Shown here: positions 32,256 to 41,372 of the stretch, piece after piece
How the letters are laid out: every line of letters begins with the position of its first letter
Position numbering within the stretch: position 1 is the stretch's first letter
NCBI GenBank assembly: GCA_051870755.1
Contig: JBJECE010000020.1
Coordinates: 1 to 51,616 of the forward strand
DNA: 51,616 nt
Source: W0P28-013 sp051870755
Lineage (GTDB): Bacteria > Bacteroidota > Bacteroidia > Bacteroidales > Paludibacteraceae
Reading direction: 5' to 3'
Position numbers and translations under genes: made by a program
The notes under the pieces: generated by a model
Seen by the model: the letters and a program-made list of their open reading frames with translations, nothing else
What the model was told of the DNA's origin: nothing
Database searches by the model: none

Positions 32256-33467
32256 TCAATATGGCAAATAACACAAGTAATTCTTCTCGACATGTTTACC
32301 CAAAAAGTCATTATCGAGAATATCCGAAACATCGGCTATATCGCGTGTCGTGCCGTCGCTGAAGAGAATCAGAATTTGCGAATCGCGATTGTCGTAAGTG
32401 CGTGTCGTTACCGTCTGTTCGTACACGAAATAGGCTGCCTCATCCATCGATACGCCGAAATGGGCGGCATATTTCCGGAGCAGGTCGTTGCGTTCCGCTG
32501 CCGTGAGCGGTGCGCGCACCACCGTTTTGAACAACTGCCGATTGACAAACATGCGACTAAGCGTGCCAAGCACCACATCGGTGTGTTGCGCCCACACTTT
32601 GATGGCCGACCAGACGTCCGTATCGTCCAAAGCGACAAAATGCCGCAGCGCCGTTTCGTCAAAATTTGTTTCGTCAATCCGATTTTCGAGAAAATAGGCC
32701 AACGCCGGCGCGGCAAACAGGCGTTCGCCCTGCATGGCCAAAACTTTGGCGCGGCGCAAAATCTGCACCAGCATTTTTTCGGCCGCCACCGATGTTTTGT
32801 GCAGATAGACCTGCCAATACATAAACCGGCGCGCAATCAAAAAATTCTCGATGGAATAGATGCCTTTGGCTTCGACCACAAGTTTATCGTCGTGCACATT
32901 CAGCATTTTGATAATGCGTGCCGAACCGATTTTGCCTTCGGCCACGCCGGTAAAGAAACAATCGCGCTGCAGATAGTCCATTCGGTCCATATCGAGCTGA
33001 CTACTAATCAGTTGATGCAGGAACCGCTTTGGATAATTGTCGCGAAAGATGCGAATGGCCAACTCCAGCCGCCCATTCATATCGCTATTCATCCGCTGCA
33101 TAAGCATCAACGAGATGTCCTCGTGCGACACATGATGCACAAGCGTCTCTTCCAACACATGCGAAAATGGTCCGTGTCCTATGTCGTGCAACAAAATGGC
33201 CGTCAGAACGCCCTCGGCTTCGGCCTGTGTGATGTCGCACCCTTGTTGGCGCAACTGTTTGAGCGCTTCGTTGGTGAGATACATGGCGCCCAGCGAATGT
33301 TGCAGACGCGTATGTTGCGCACCGGGGTACACGAACGCCGACAAACCAAGTTGTTTGATACGTTGCAGGCGCTGAAAAAACGGATGTTGAATCACATCGT
33401 AAAGCAAATCGCTCGGCACATTGATGAAACCGAACACCGGATCGTTAATTATTTTGCGTTTATTCAT
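32256..33467 (-). CDS. HD-domain phosphohydrolase
   Basis: A 403-residue HD-superfamily protein. The metal ligands are clear: HTRLQHSLGAMYL, LLHDIGHGPFSHVLEET and DRMDYLQRD. It resembles dGTPase-like HD proteins, which cut deoxynucleoside triphosphates; the true substrate is not shown. It overlaps the MltF gene by 4 bp (ATGA), so the two are coupled. Confidence 0.88.
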   Translation of the reverse strand: MNKRKIINDPVFGFINVPSDLLYDVIQHPFFQRLQRIKQLGLSAFVYPGAQHTRLQHSLGAMYLTNEALKQLRQQGCDITQAEAEGVLTAILLHDIGHGPFSHVLEETLVHHVSHEDISLMLMQRMNSDMNGRLELAIRIFRDNYPKRFLHQLISSQLDMDRMDYLQRDCFFTGVAEGKIGSARIIKMLNVHDDKLVVEAKGIYSIENFLIARRFMYWQVYLHKTSVAAEKMLVQILRRAKVLAMQGERLFAAPALAYFLENRIDETNFDETALRHFVALDDTDVWSAIKVWAQHTDVVLGTLSRMFVNRQLFKTVVRAPLTAAERNDLLRKYAAHFGVSMDEAAYFVYEQTVTTRTYDNRDSQILILFSDGTTRDIADVSDILDNDFLGKHVEKNYLCYLPY

Positions 33468-34882
33468 TCTTGTTGTTCGTTTGTTGCAGGCGGGCGATCG
33501 CCGGCGTTGTCCGACGTAGTCGCCACATTGCCTAAATATTTATTATAGGTGTTAAACACATCGTTTACATAGCGCACCGTGTGATTGCCTCTGAAGTAAC
33601 CAAACGTGCATACCGTATCGTTGTAATACTCCGGCTCCGATTTCAGCATCAGATATTTTTCAGCGATGCTCCATTGATTTGGATTTTCGCCATATTTAGC
33701 AGCCAAAGCGCGCGCATCGAGTATGTGTGCCGGCCCTGCATTGTACGAGGCCAGAATAAACTTGATGCGTTCCTCGTGGTCATCGACGGCAAGATAAATT
33801 TTGTCGAGCCAGCCGATGTATTTGACCGCCGCTGCGATGGCCGGCTCGGCCTGAAAGATAGTGGCGGAATCCAAACCATATTTAGCGCCTGTGCCCGGCA
33901 TCATCTGCATCATGCCGAGTGCGCCGGCCGACGACACAGCATTCGTATCGAAGTGCGACTCGTTGAAAGCCAACGAAGCCAGCATGCGCCAATCCCATTC
34001 GATTTGCGGAGCATATTGTTTGAACAAATCGTCGTAAGGTGATATGGCACCCTTCGGAATCTGCGCACGAATATCCTTGTAGTAGCGACTTTTGGCATAT
34101 TTGGCGTATAGTTGTTTATAGAAACGCGACTGCACCAGCTCATCGCCCCACTCGTTCAGCGACTCGAGCAGCAACGGTGCATTGGGACGCACCGCCCAAG
34201 CCATCGCCTGCGGCAAACCGATCTGCACCGAAATGTCGAGATTGCGTAGCGTCATGCGGCTCATTTTTGCCAAATCGACATCGGCCACCGTCATGGGTAT
34301 TTCGCCCTTCGACACCATCATCACCAACCGGTCGATAGACAAACTATCGGGCGCCGCCTTGATACAAATGCCGCCACCGATTTCTTCGTTCAGGCTGTGC
34401 AGTCGTTGCCAATATTTGTTGTTTTTTTTCGAATAGACAACCTTCCCTGCCAACTCGGTAACATCGTGCACCATAGCCGTCGTACGGCGCTGCACCAGCA
34501 CCGGATACGACTGCATGGTACGATTGACGAACGCCAACTCTTTTCGATTGTTGCGCGAACATGCGTACCGATATGCTATGATGTCGCCCGCACCATCGAG
34601 CAGCAGTTGTTTCATTTCGTCAATCGAACGTGCCACAATCAATTTGACCGGCACGCCGATATGGTCGGCATAGTTGCGCGCCAGGTCGTATTCGTAGCCC
34701 ATATCCTCTTCGCCCGACACGAAATACGACAATGAATTTTCCATCGTTATCACTCGCAACTCGCCCGATTCGACAATCTGCGGCAAATCGCGCACGACCG
34801 GTTCTTCAGCCGGACGATTACAAGCGAGCAGCGCCCACAGGCATATACTGCACAGCATCCATTTTCCTTTCTGCACTGACAT
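33464..34882 (-). CDS. MltF-like membrane-bound lytic transglycosylase
   Basis: A 472-residue lipoprotein: a lipobox ALLAC near residue 20, then a periplasmic substrate-binding (family 3) domain (residues 45-270), then an SLT lysozyme-like domain. The catalytic Glu is in AFNESHFD, followed by GALGMMQMMPGTGAKYGLD. The enzyme cuts peptidoglycan by transglycosylation. I choose the ATG at 34882 (MSVQKGKWML) as it starts a lipoprotein signal; 55 upstream codons lie on the promoter. The promoter is at 34911-34942. Confidence 0.9.
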   Translation of the reverse strand: MSVQKGKWMLCSICLWALLACNRPAEEPVVRDLPQIVESGELRVITMENSLSYFVSGEEDMGYEYDLARNYADHIGVPVKLIVARSIDEMKQLLLDGAGDIIAYRYACSRNNRKELAFVNRTMQSYPVLVQRRTTAMVHDVTELAGKVVYSKKNNKYWQRLHSLNEEIGGGICIKAAPDSLSIDRLVMMVSKGEIPMTVADVDLAKMSRMTLRNLDISVQIGLPQAMAWAVRPNAPLLLESLNEWGDELVQSRFYKQLYAKYAKSRYYKDIRAQIPKGAISPYDDLFKQYAPQIEWDWRMLASLAFNESHFDTNAVSSAGALGMMQMMPGTGAKYGLDSATIFQAEPAIAAAVKYIGWLDKIYLAVDDHEERIKFILASYNAGPAHILDARALAAKYGENPNQWSIAEKYLMLKSEPEYYNDTVCTFGYFRGNHTVRYVNDVFNTYNKYLGNVATTSDNAGDRPPATNEQQE

Positions 34883-34910
34883 GACGTAGTTTTTTCGCCG
34901 AATATAGGGA

Positions 34911-34942
34911 CAAAGATACGCAAAAAAAACGATTCTGCCAAA
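34911..34942 (-). promoter_or_regulatory. Promoter of the mltF-like gene
   Basis: On the minus strand TTTG (34942-34939), 20 nt, then TATCTTTG (34918-34911), a full match. Confidence 0.75.
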
Positions 34943-34982
34943 TATAACATCAAATAACGACATTCCGAACGCAAAAAATGCG

Positions 34983-34990
34983 TATCTTTG
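34983..34990 (+). promoter_or_regulatory. -7 element of the yfhO gene
   Basis: TATCTTTG lies 17 nt before the ATG at 35007. No clear TTTG is found at the usual distance. Confidence 0.5.
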
Positions 34991-35006
34991 CAAAAAATTT
35001 AGGGAT

Positions 35007-37463
35007 ATGAAATTACATATTGATTGGAGAAAGGTATTGCCATACATAGTAGCTGTGGCGTTATTTTTAGGATTTGCAATAGCCTATTGTTCTCCCATAT
35101 TGGAAGGGAAGGTGCTGCAAGCAGGCGATGTGAACAATTGGAAAGGTGCTGCACACGAGGTGCAAACCTATGCCAAGAAAACCGGCGAGACATCGTGGTG
35201 GACGAACTCTATGTTTGGCGGCATGCCGACCTATCAGATTACAGGTAGCCTCCCCAGCGGTGAGTTGCGTTCCACAATGGAGAAGATAAGCCATTTTGGT
35301 TTTTGGGATAATTTGACTCCTATAGGCATGATAATGGGCTATCTCTTCGGCTTCTTCATCATGTTGATATGTTTCGGTATCAATCCTTGGTTGAGTATCG
35401 TTGGTGCATTTGCCCTTACGCTCTCCACTTATTTTATGCTTATTATCCCTGCCGGTCATGCCACCAAGGTTTCTGCTTTGGCGGCGTTGGCTCCCGTCAT
35501 GGGTGGTGTATATGCCATATTTCGTAAACGCTACCTGCTTGGGGCACCGATTATGGTTCTTTATGGTATCATCGGTATCACGCTCCACCCTCAGATGACC
35601 TACTATATGGTCATGCTGATGGGCGTAATGGGCTGTGCTGAGTTGTATATCCATATCCGCGAGAAGCGTTGGAAAGATTTGGGTATCTCACTGGCTGTTT
35701 TGATAGGATGTGCATTGTTGATTTTTGGTACCAAGGTAAGTTGGTGGCAAATGAATAACAGTTATCTAAAAGAAACAATGCGTGGGGGGCACAGCGAACT
35801 AACCCAAACAAGCAGTGTTTCCACTAATGAGAAGGGCGGTCTTGATATCGACTATGCGACAGCATGGTCGTATGGCAAGGCAGAAACGCTGACCTTGCTT
35901 ATCCCCAACTATATGGGCGGGTGTAGCGGCTACGATTTGGGTGAAGACAGTCAGTTGGAGAAGGACCTCAGAAAGATGGGTGTTCCTGCTCGTCAAGCCA
36001 AGGGGTTCTGTCAGGGTGCACCTACCTATTGGGGAGAAAAAGCGTTCACCTCCGGTCCTGTGTATGCGGGTGCTATTATCTGTATGCTTTTTGTGTTAGG
36101 GATATTGCTTGTTCCCTGTCCGTACAAATGGGCATTACTCATTGCGACTCTTTTCTCGATTACTTTGGCTTGGGGGCGTAACTTTATGGGGTGGACGGAG
36201 TTGTTCTTCAACTATTTCCCGATGTACAACAAGTTTCGTGCGGTAGAGAGTATATTGGTTGTTGCGGAAATAACTATCCCATTACTCGGCTTTTTAGGAC
36301 TGAAAGAATTAGCAGCATTAGAGGACAAAAAGCGTGCCCGTTTGATGATACTCATTGCAGGAGGAGTTACGGCAGCCATTTGCTTGTTTGTCGCCGTCTT
36401 TGGCGGTTCGTTTGATGTTACCTCGTCATATGATGCGCAATGGAAAGGACAGGTGGGGCAACAAATATACAATGCCATTCTTGACCAGCGCCATCAGATG
36501 ATGACCTCGTCTGCTTGGCGTAGTTTGCTCTTTGTTTTATTGGGTACGGCTGCATTGTTGATTTATGTTTGGAAGAAAGAATTGAAGAACAGTACCTATA
36601 TACTAGCAGCTGTATTAGGAGGCTTGATTCTGATGGATATGGTGCCTGTAAATCGCCATTTCTTTGGCTCAAAGAATTTTGTCAACCCAAAGGATGATGC
36701 TCGATATTTTGCCATTCAGCCATGGGAGGAGCAGATACTGCAAGACCAATCGCTTGACTATCGTGTTTTCAATATGGCAGCAAATACGTTCAACGATGCT
36801 CGCACGTCTTATCGTCTCAAGTCCATCGGTGGCTATTCCGCAGCCAAGTTACGTCGATACCAAGACTTGATAGATGCGCATATTACGCAGAACAATTGGG
36901 CTGTTATTGATATGCTCAATACCAAGTATATCATCACTCGCGACGGGCAGGTACATCTCAATCCCAACGCCATGGGGAACGCTTGGTTTGTGAATAAGGT
37001 GGAGTTTGTTGATACACCTGATGAGGAAAGCGAGGCACTCCGTACCCTTGACTTGCGTACTACGGCGGTAGCCGACAAGCAGTTTGCAGAGGTATTGGAC
37101 ATAACGAAACCTGCGGTCTCACCTTTAATGGCGTATGGCGAGGAATATATCCGAATGACGAGTTATGCTCCCAATCGCTTGGAATATGATTTCCAAGCGG
37201 AACAAAACAAACTCGTAGTGTTCTCCGAGATTTATTATCCAGAGGGATGGCACCTGTATGTTGACGATGAAGAGTACCCTATCGGGCGTGCCAACTACGT
37301 GTTGCGAGCAGCCGTAATCCCCAGCGGTCGTCATGAGGTTGTAATGACGTTTATCCCCTCTGCTCTCAAGACAGATAAACTTTGTATGGGATTGATTATC
37401 CTGGCTATACTGCTTAGCATTGTCGTCTTATCTTATCCGCTATGGAAGAAAAACGAAGCATAA
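35007..37463 (+). CDS. YfhO-family membrane protein
   Basis: An 818-residue protein with about twelve helices in the first 580 residues and a large extracytoplasmic domain (about 590-790), then a final helix. This is the YfhO family, which includes factors that add sugars or modify lipoteichoic acid and other envelope polymers in Gram-positives. Its N-terminal first helix is followed by QAGDVNNWKGAAHEVQ. It overlaps the next gene by 22 bp. Its place at the edge of a polyol-phosphate locus fits a glycosylation or export role, which is inference. Confidence 0.82.
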   Translation: MKLHIDWRKVLPYIVAVALFLGFAIAYCSPILEGKVLQAGDVNNWKGAAHEVQTYAKKTGETSWWTNSMFGGMPTYQITGSLPSGELRSTMEKISHFGFWDNLTPIGMIMGYLFGFFIMLICFGINPWLSIVGAFALTLSTYFMLIIPAGHATKVSALAALAPVMGGVYAIFRKRYLLGAPIMVLYGIIGITLHPQMTYYMVMLMGVMGCAELYIHIREKRWKDLGISLAVLIGCALLIFGTKVSWWQMNNSYLKETMRGGHSELTQTSSVSTNEKGGLDIDYATAWSYGKAETLTLLIPNYMGGCSGYDLGEDSQLEKDLRKMGVPARQAKGFCQGAPTYWGEKAFTSGPVYAGAIICMLFVLGILLVPCPYKWALLIATLFSITLAWGRNFMGWTELFFNYFPMYNKFRAVESILVVAEITIPLLGFLGLKELAALEDKKRARLMILIAGGVTAAICLFVAVFGGSFDVTSSYDAQWKGQVGQQIYNAILDQRHQMMTSSAWRSLLFVLLGTAALLIYVWKKELKNSTYILAAVLGGLILMDMVPVNRHFFGSKNFVNPKDDARYFAIQPWEEQILQDQSLDYRVFNMAANTFNDARTSYRLKSIGGYSAAKLRRYQDLIDAHITQNNWAVIDMLNTKYIITRDGQVHLNPNAMGNAWFVNKVEFVDTPDEESEALRTLDLRTTAVADKQFAEVLDITKPAVSPLMAYGEEYIRMTSYAPNRLEYDFQAEQNKLVVFSEIYYPEGWHLYVDDEEYPIGRANYVLRAAVIPSGRHEVVMTFIPSALKTDKLCMGLIILAILLSIVVLSYPLWKKNEA

Positions 37464-38473
37464 GAGATTCCCGTTTGGATTGGATTAGGTCTATAGCCCT
37501 GCTTATGATCATAACGGTGCATACCTGGTCATTGGGCAGAGTGCAAAGTTATCCGCTTATCAGCGGTATCTATCATGCCTTCTCCGATTGCGGAGTACCT
37601 TTGTTCGTAATGGTCAGCGGTGCACTGATACTAAACCGACCTATTGACTCTCTACGCACTTTTTATAGCCGCAGATTAATTCGCATTTTGGTTCCGTTCT
37701 TCCTATGGTCTGCTCTCGTCTATTGCCTGTCGGCATGGCTGGGAAAATATGAGGACGTACATTCCTTAACGGAGGCACTACGTGCTTACCCATCCCGACT
37801 GATGGAAAACCGAATCAATGAAGCTTATTGGTTTGTGCAGATGATTCTGCTGCTCTACATATTGACTCCCATGCTCCACGGGACATTGGAACGGGTGAAT
37901 ATTCGTATGGTAGGGTGGATACTTGTTGCATGGTGGGGTGCAGTAGAACTATGTAGTCTGTTTCCAGATTGGTATTGGGTCCATAATTTTACTTCCCTCA
38001 CCCTACGGTTTGTAGGATACTACGTACTGGGATACTACCTATACAACACGACAGGACAATGGAAATGGAATAAACATCTGCTGCTGATACCTATGCTTAT
38101 CGGTTTCGTGGGATGTACATTGGTAAACACACCGGCTACTATCGGTTGTCGCATTATGCTTGTTGCTTCCCTCTTTGCATGGTTGTGCCTTTGCGCTACG
38201 AGAAGTTGTCGAATCGTACGCTATTGCAGCAATTACAGTTACACTATCTACCTCATACACATGGTAATGATACCACCTATCTATACGCTATTGCACTATG
38301 ACTCCGATGCCACAGTCCTGCAAAGCGCACTCGTACCGATAGTCACCTCCTTTGCAGTAACGGTTATCGGTATGATGGTATGTTGTGTATTGGAAAAAGT
38401 GTTGCGAGGTAAGGCTCGCTGGTTCGGTATCACCACTACTTACGGAGTTACATTATCCAACACAAAGAGTTGA
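37442..38473 (+). CDS. Acyltransferase 3 family membrane protein
   Basis: A 343-residue, roughly ten-helix protein of the acyltransferase 3 (OafA/WecH) family. The family start RLDWIRSIALLMIITVHTW and VSGALILNR are present; no SGNH domain follows. Such proteins O-acetylate surface glycans. It is translationally coupled to yfhO. Its 3' end overlaps the 3' end of the convergent glycosyltransferase by 34 bp. Confidence 0.85.
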   Translation: MEEKRSIRDSRLDWIRSIALLMIITVHTWSLGRVQSYPLISGIYHAFSDCGVPLFVMVSGALILNRPIDSLRTFYSRRLIRILVPFFLWSALVYCLSAWLGKYEDVHSLTEALRAYPSRLMENRINEAYWFVQMILLLYILTPMLHGTLERVNIRMVGWILVAWWGAVELCSLFPDWYWVHNFTSLTLRFVGYYVLGYYLYNTTGQWKWNKHLLLIPMLIGFVGCTLVNTPATIGCRIMLVASLFAWLCLCATRSCRIVRYCSNYSYTIYLIHMVMIPPIYTLLHYDSDATVLQSALVPIVTSFAVTVIGMMVCCVLEKVLRGKARWFGITTTYGVTLSNTKS

Positions 38474-39342
38474 TGATAAAATGTGCCGGGAGCATTGGTG
38501 TCGATTCCAAACTCTTGGAATTTGTAGGTTAGTTTGTGCACTGGTGACAAAGATTGAATTTGTTCCCATTTTTCCTTAGAGAAGGGCCTTGATAACGTGT
38601 TAAAAAGTATCTCCTTCAAGCCGGTTGGAACGAACAACACTTCTCGCCAGAGTTTGGCATTTATTTCATTTTTTCTTGTGGCTATCGTCCACATCAAGGC
38701 AGCGTTATTATAATCAACCAGTCGATTTTCGTGCTTCCAATATTCCAATAACAATAAAATTGTATCTTCAACTAATGGATGGTGAGCACATGAGGAAATA
38801 AAGTTTAAACTGAGCAGCGAACTGCCAAACTGATCGCTATGATAAACAAAGAGAGGTGCATCGGTTATGTATGTTGGAAGACAACCCGTCAGAAGTGTGG
38901 TACTATCAATCCATATTCCACCCTTTTCCGATAATAAAGCAAAACGGACCACATCAGACATATGTGTCTTGGATATAACCCCTTTCGCATATTTTTCCCA
39001 TATATAGTCAGGTAGTTGTACATAGTCGCGCAGATTGACATCGGTAAGTTCGACTACCCGATATGCAGAAGCATATTTGTGAATAGAGGCTAAACAACGT
39101 TTAACCAATAGCGGAGCCTGCTCAAATCCCTGGAACCAACAAACCCATATAGTTTTCTCACCTTTCGTCATGCGATCAGCAGAAGCTGTTGCCGCATAGG
39201 CATATCGCTTAACATATTCATACGACCCATTTCTTGCCGAGATGGATTGAACTGCTTTATCCGGGAAAAAATAGGTATTCTTGATTTTATACCAAGTACA
39301 TTTTAATCCACATTTTTTTATGGTAGCAATCAAAGAGGGCAT
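38440..39342 (-). CDS. Capsular polysaccharide glycosyltransferase (Caps_synth type)
   Basis: A 300-residue enzyme with a GT32-like fold. It has IWVCWFQGFEQAPLLVKRCLASI near residue 66, SDVVRFALLSEKGGIWIDSTTLLTG (DxS in place of DxD) and the Caps_synth-type C-terminal third. It would add a sugar to a growing surface glycan. It ends the leftward glycosyl-transfer run and follows the GT2 gene by 9 bp. A paralogue (40211-41026) lies on the other side of the GT2 gene. Confidence 0.8.
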   Translation of the reverse strand: MPSLIATIKKCGLKCTWYKIKNTYFFPDKAVQSISARNGSYEYVKRYAYAATASADRMTKGEKTIWVCWFQGFEQAPLLVKRCLASIHKYASAYRVVELTDVNLRDYVQLPDYIWEKYAKGVISKTHMSDVVRFALLSEKGGIWIDSTTLLTGCLPTYITDAPLFVYHSDQFGSSLLSLNFISSCAHHPLVEDTILLLLEYWKHENRLVDYNNAALMWTIATRKNEINAKLWREVLFVPTGLKEILFNTLSRPFSKEKWEQIQSLSPVHKLTYKFQEFGIDTNAPGTFYHQLFVLDNVTP

Positions 39343-39351
39343 ATTATCACT

Positions 39352-40242
39352 CTATTTACATAAACATTTACTTACATGATAGCGGAACCGAACCAAAGAA
39401 TTGCCACAAGCTAAACATCCACAGCAGGCATATCCTACCCATAAAACGAGTGTGGCGCACCATTTGATTGCCTCCTGCACAAGACGTTTCCCATAGATTC
39501 CTCGGTCTTGTGTGCGCATTTTCTCGCTGATGCCTACCCCATCGCCCAATCGGGCAATGTACTCGTTCGTGGTGCGCGAAGGTGGAATACAATGCAGAAC
39601 CACTATCTCTGGCAGGTAATATATCATCCCTTGTTGTGCTTTGATTCGGTTAAAATAGTCTTTCTCCTCACCTCCAATCAGGTTCTTTCCGCTACGTCCG
39701 AGGGTAGTATCAAACTCGCCACACGCCTCATACATTTTACGGCAGAAGCCCATATTCGCGCCAATCGGATACTCCGCTCCTTCGAATATCGTCAACTCAT
39801 TTCCCTTGTCCAAAGCGGAGATCCAACTGCTGTTCCAGCGGCAAAGCCACTTGGGTGTTTCTCCACTCTCAAACAACGGATAGATTCGTCCGCCGAAGGC
39901 GGCCATGTTCGGTAGTTCCTTTGTGTACCTGTCCAGACGTTCTAAATAGTCCTCACCCACAAAAGCATCGTCATCCAAGAAAACCAGCCAATCGCCTTTT
40001 GCTTCCTTCATACCTCGGTTACGGGCATGACTTAGTCCCTGTTTTGTTTCCACAATATAGCGGAACGGAAGCATCGGATATTGTTCTGTGAAAGCAGCAC
40101 AAATAGTTGCCGTTGAGTCTGTAGAGTTATTGTTGACGAGCAACAGTTCCCATTGTCCCGTATAGTTATTCTTCGCCAGGCGATCCAGCGTCTCGTCCAA
40201 ATACTGCTCCCTATTGTATGTACAGATGATAATCGATAGCAT
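39352..40242 (-). CDS. Family 2 glycosyltransferase
   Basis: A 296-residue GT2 with the GT-A start MLSIIICTYNREQYLDETL, NNNSTDST, the DxD motif LDDDAF and the NFIGGEEKD-like acceptor region, which fits inverting sugar transfer. The ATG at 40242 is the family start; 38 upstream codons overlap the previous gene. It overlaps that gene's end by 32 bp. The tail is basic and hydrophobic, a probable membrane anchor. Confidence 0.88.
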   Translation of the reverse strand: MLSIIICTYNREQYLDETLDRLAKNNYTGQWELLLVNNNSTDSTATICAAFTEQYPMLPFRYIVETKQGLSHARNRGMKEAKGDWLVFLDDDAFVGEDYLERLDRYTKELPNMAAFGGRIYPLFESGETPKWLCRWNSSWISALDKGNELTIFEGAEYPIGANMGFCRKMYEACGEFDTTLGRSGKNLIGGEEKDYFNRIKAQQGMIYYLPEIVVLHCIPPSRTTNEYIARLGDGVGISEKMRTQDRGIYGKRLVQEAIKWCATLVLWVGYACCGCLACGNSLVRFRYHVSKCLCK

Positions 40243-41026
40243 GTTTATAGCTGAGTTTATGAATTGGCATGGCCGTAAATGAATCGGCAGTATAGGTATG
40301 CGGAAGTACATTGCTAACATACGGCATCTGTTGCATAGCTTTTCTTCCCTGTTCACTATCTTGGGCGACCATCGTCACAAAGTCGTGGAAGAGAAAATAG
40401 TCCCGCAGTTTCGTTTCACGCTCCCAATATTGACTAAGCAATGTCACCACATTTTCAACCACAGGATGGTGTGGTCCCGCAGCAATCAACCAACTTGAAC
40501 CAGCATGAAGATTGCCACTTGCGCGGGGAGATTGGAAGAAGAATAACGGACCTTCCGTCACATACGCAGGTATCGGTCCTGTCAATAATACTGTAGAATC
40601 CATCCAAATACCTCCATGTTTCGCCAGCAAGAAAATGCGCAATATATCCGAGAAATGGGTGTAAGTAATGATTCCGTCCTTTAGTTTCTGCATGATATAG
40701 TCAGGTATCTCCACATAGTTCGCCATATTTTCTGCTGTCACTACACGAACATCATATCCAACTGCCCATTTTTTCATCTGCCTTATGCAGTCTTGTACCA
40801 ACTGCGGAGCAGCCTCTATTCCTTGCAACCAAAACACCCAAATCACACTTGGCACCTCGCTCTGCGTATCTGGATAAGAACGGATAAATTGACCATAATG
40901 CTCACGCAGATACCGCAACTGACACCGCGTGTAAGAGTGGGGAGACAAGTTCCGCCACGTTTCTCGAAAGGCATAATACAAACCCTTCTGGCACAAAATA
41001 TCTATATATGTCTTTATGCTTCGCAT
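40211..41026 (-). CDS. Capsular polysaccharide glycosyltransferase, paralogue
   Basis: A 271-residue Caps_synth-type enzyme close to the 38440-39342 protein: VIWVFWLQGIEAAPQLVQDCI, FSDILRIFLLAKHGGIWMDSTVLLTGPIPAYV. The DxS motif and overall order are the same. It leads a tight three-gene run (Caps_synth, GT2, Caps_synth). Two close enzymes next to one GT2 suggest two related linkages in one repeat unit. Confidence 0.8.
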   Translation of the reverse strand: MRSIKTYIDILCQKGLYYAFRETWRNLSPHSYTRCQLRYLREHYGQFIRSYPDTQSEVPSVIWVFWLQGIEAAPQLVQDCIRQMKKWAVGYDVRVVTAENMANYVEIPDYIMQKLKDGIITYTHFSDILRIFLLAKHGGIWMDSTVLLTGPIPAYVTEGPLFFFQSPRASGNLHAGSSWLIAAGPHHPVVENVVTLLSQYWERETKLRDYFLFHDFVTMVAQDSEQGRKAMQQMPYVSNVLPHTYTADSFTAMPIHKLSYKHAIDYHLYIQ

Positions 41027-41087
41027 ACTCTATTCAAAATTTTCTTACATACATCCTGATCACAATCCATGGTATGTCCATAGAATT

Positions 41088-41249
41088 TCATGATACTGTG
41101 TTCTGTGCTTCAGACGCGGGTCCCTTGTAGGGGTTGGTAATGCAATAGGCGTGCGTCTTGCCGTTGCGTGTACGGAAACGGATATCTTCATTACGGTTAA
41201 GTGCCCCAGAAAGTGAGGCGACGGGGTCGATAAAAGATACTTTTGACAT
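41088..41249 (-). CDS. Small conserved-looking protein of 53 residues
   Basis: This frame starts MSKVSFIDPVASLSGAL and ends after EAQNTVS. It includes RFRTRNGKTHAYCITNPYKG, a balanced, protein-like composition unlike random frames nearby. I recognise no family with certainty; it could be the start of a longer protein cut short. It lies 60 bp before the Caps_synth gene. Four 11-bp repeats lie 70-115 bp upstream of its start. It is a candidate for a small regulator or a mobile-element protein. Confidence 0.5.
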   Translation of the reverse strand: MSKVSFIDPVASLSGALNRNEDIRFRTRNGKTHAYCITNPYKGPASEAQNTVS

Positions 41250-41320
41250 AGTCGAGGGTATGAAATAATGTTTATAAATAGTCTATAAAGGAAGCATATA
41301 GTTCCTTCTTTGTCTCGGTT

Positions 41321-41364
41321 ATCCTACGTATATCCTACGTATATCCTACGTATATCCTACGTAA
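41321..41364. repeat. Four tandem 11-bp repeats
   Basis: ATCCTACGTAT is repeated four times without error (41321, 41332, 41343, 41354; the last differs in its final base). One unit is about one helical turn, so a protein could bind all copies on one face. Confidence 0.9.
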
Positions 41365-41372
41365 TGGATACG

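Larger units (their letters stand above)
41027..41372. other. Stretch with a 53-codon gene and 11-bp repeats
   Basis: Between two polysaccharide genes lie one small frame (41088-41249) and four copies of an 11-bp repeat (41321-41364). I see nothing else. Confidence 0.6.

Noticed and set aside
32166..33548. A 460-codon plus-strand frame opposite the HD-domain gene
   Set aside because: Shadow of a well-supported gene; the product is His/Arg-rich and resembles no family.
41321..41364. A possible short CRISPR or integron attachment site
   Set aside because: 11-bp units without spacers and no integrase or cas gene nearby.
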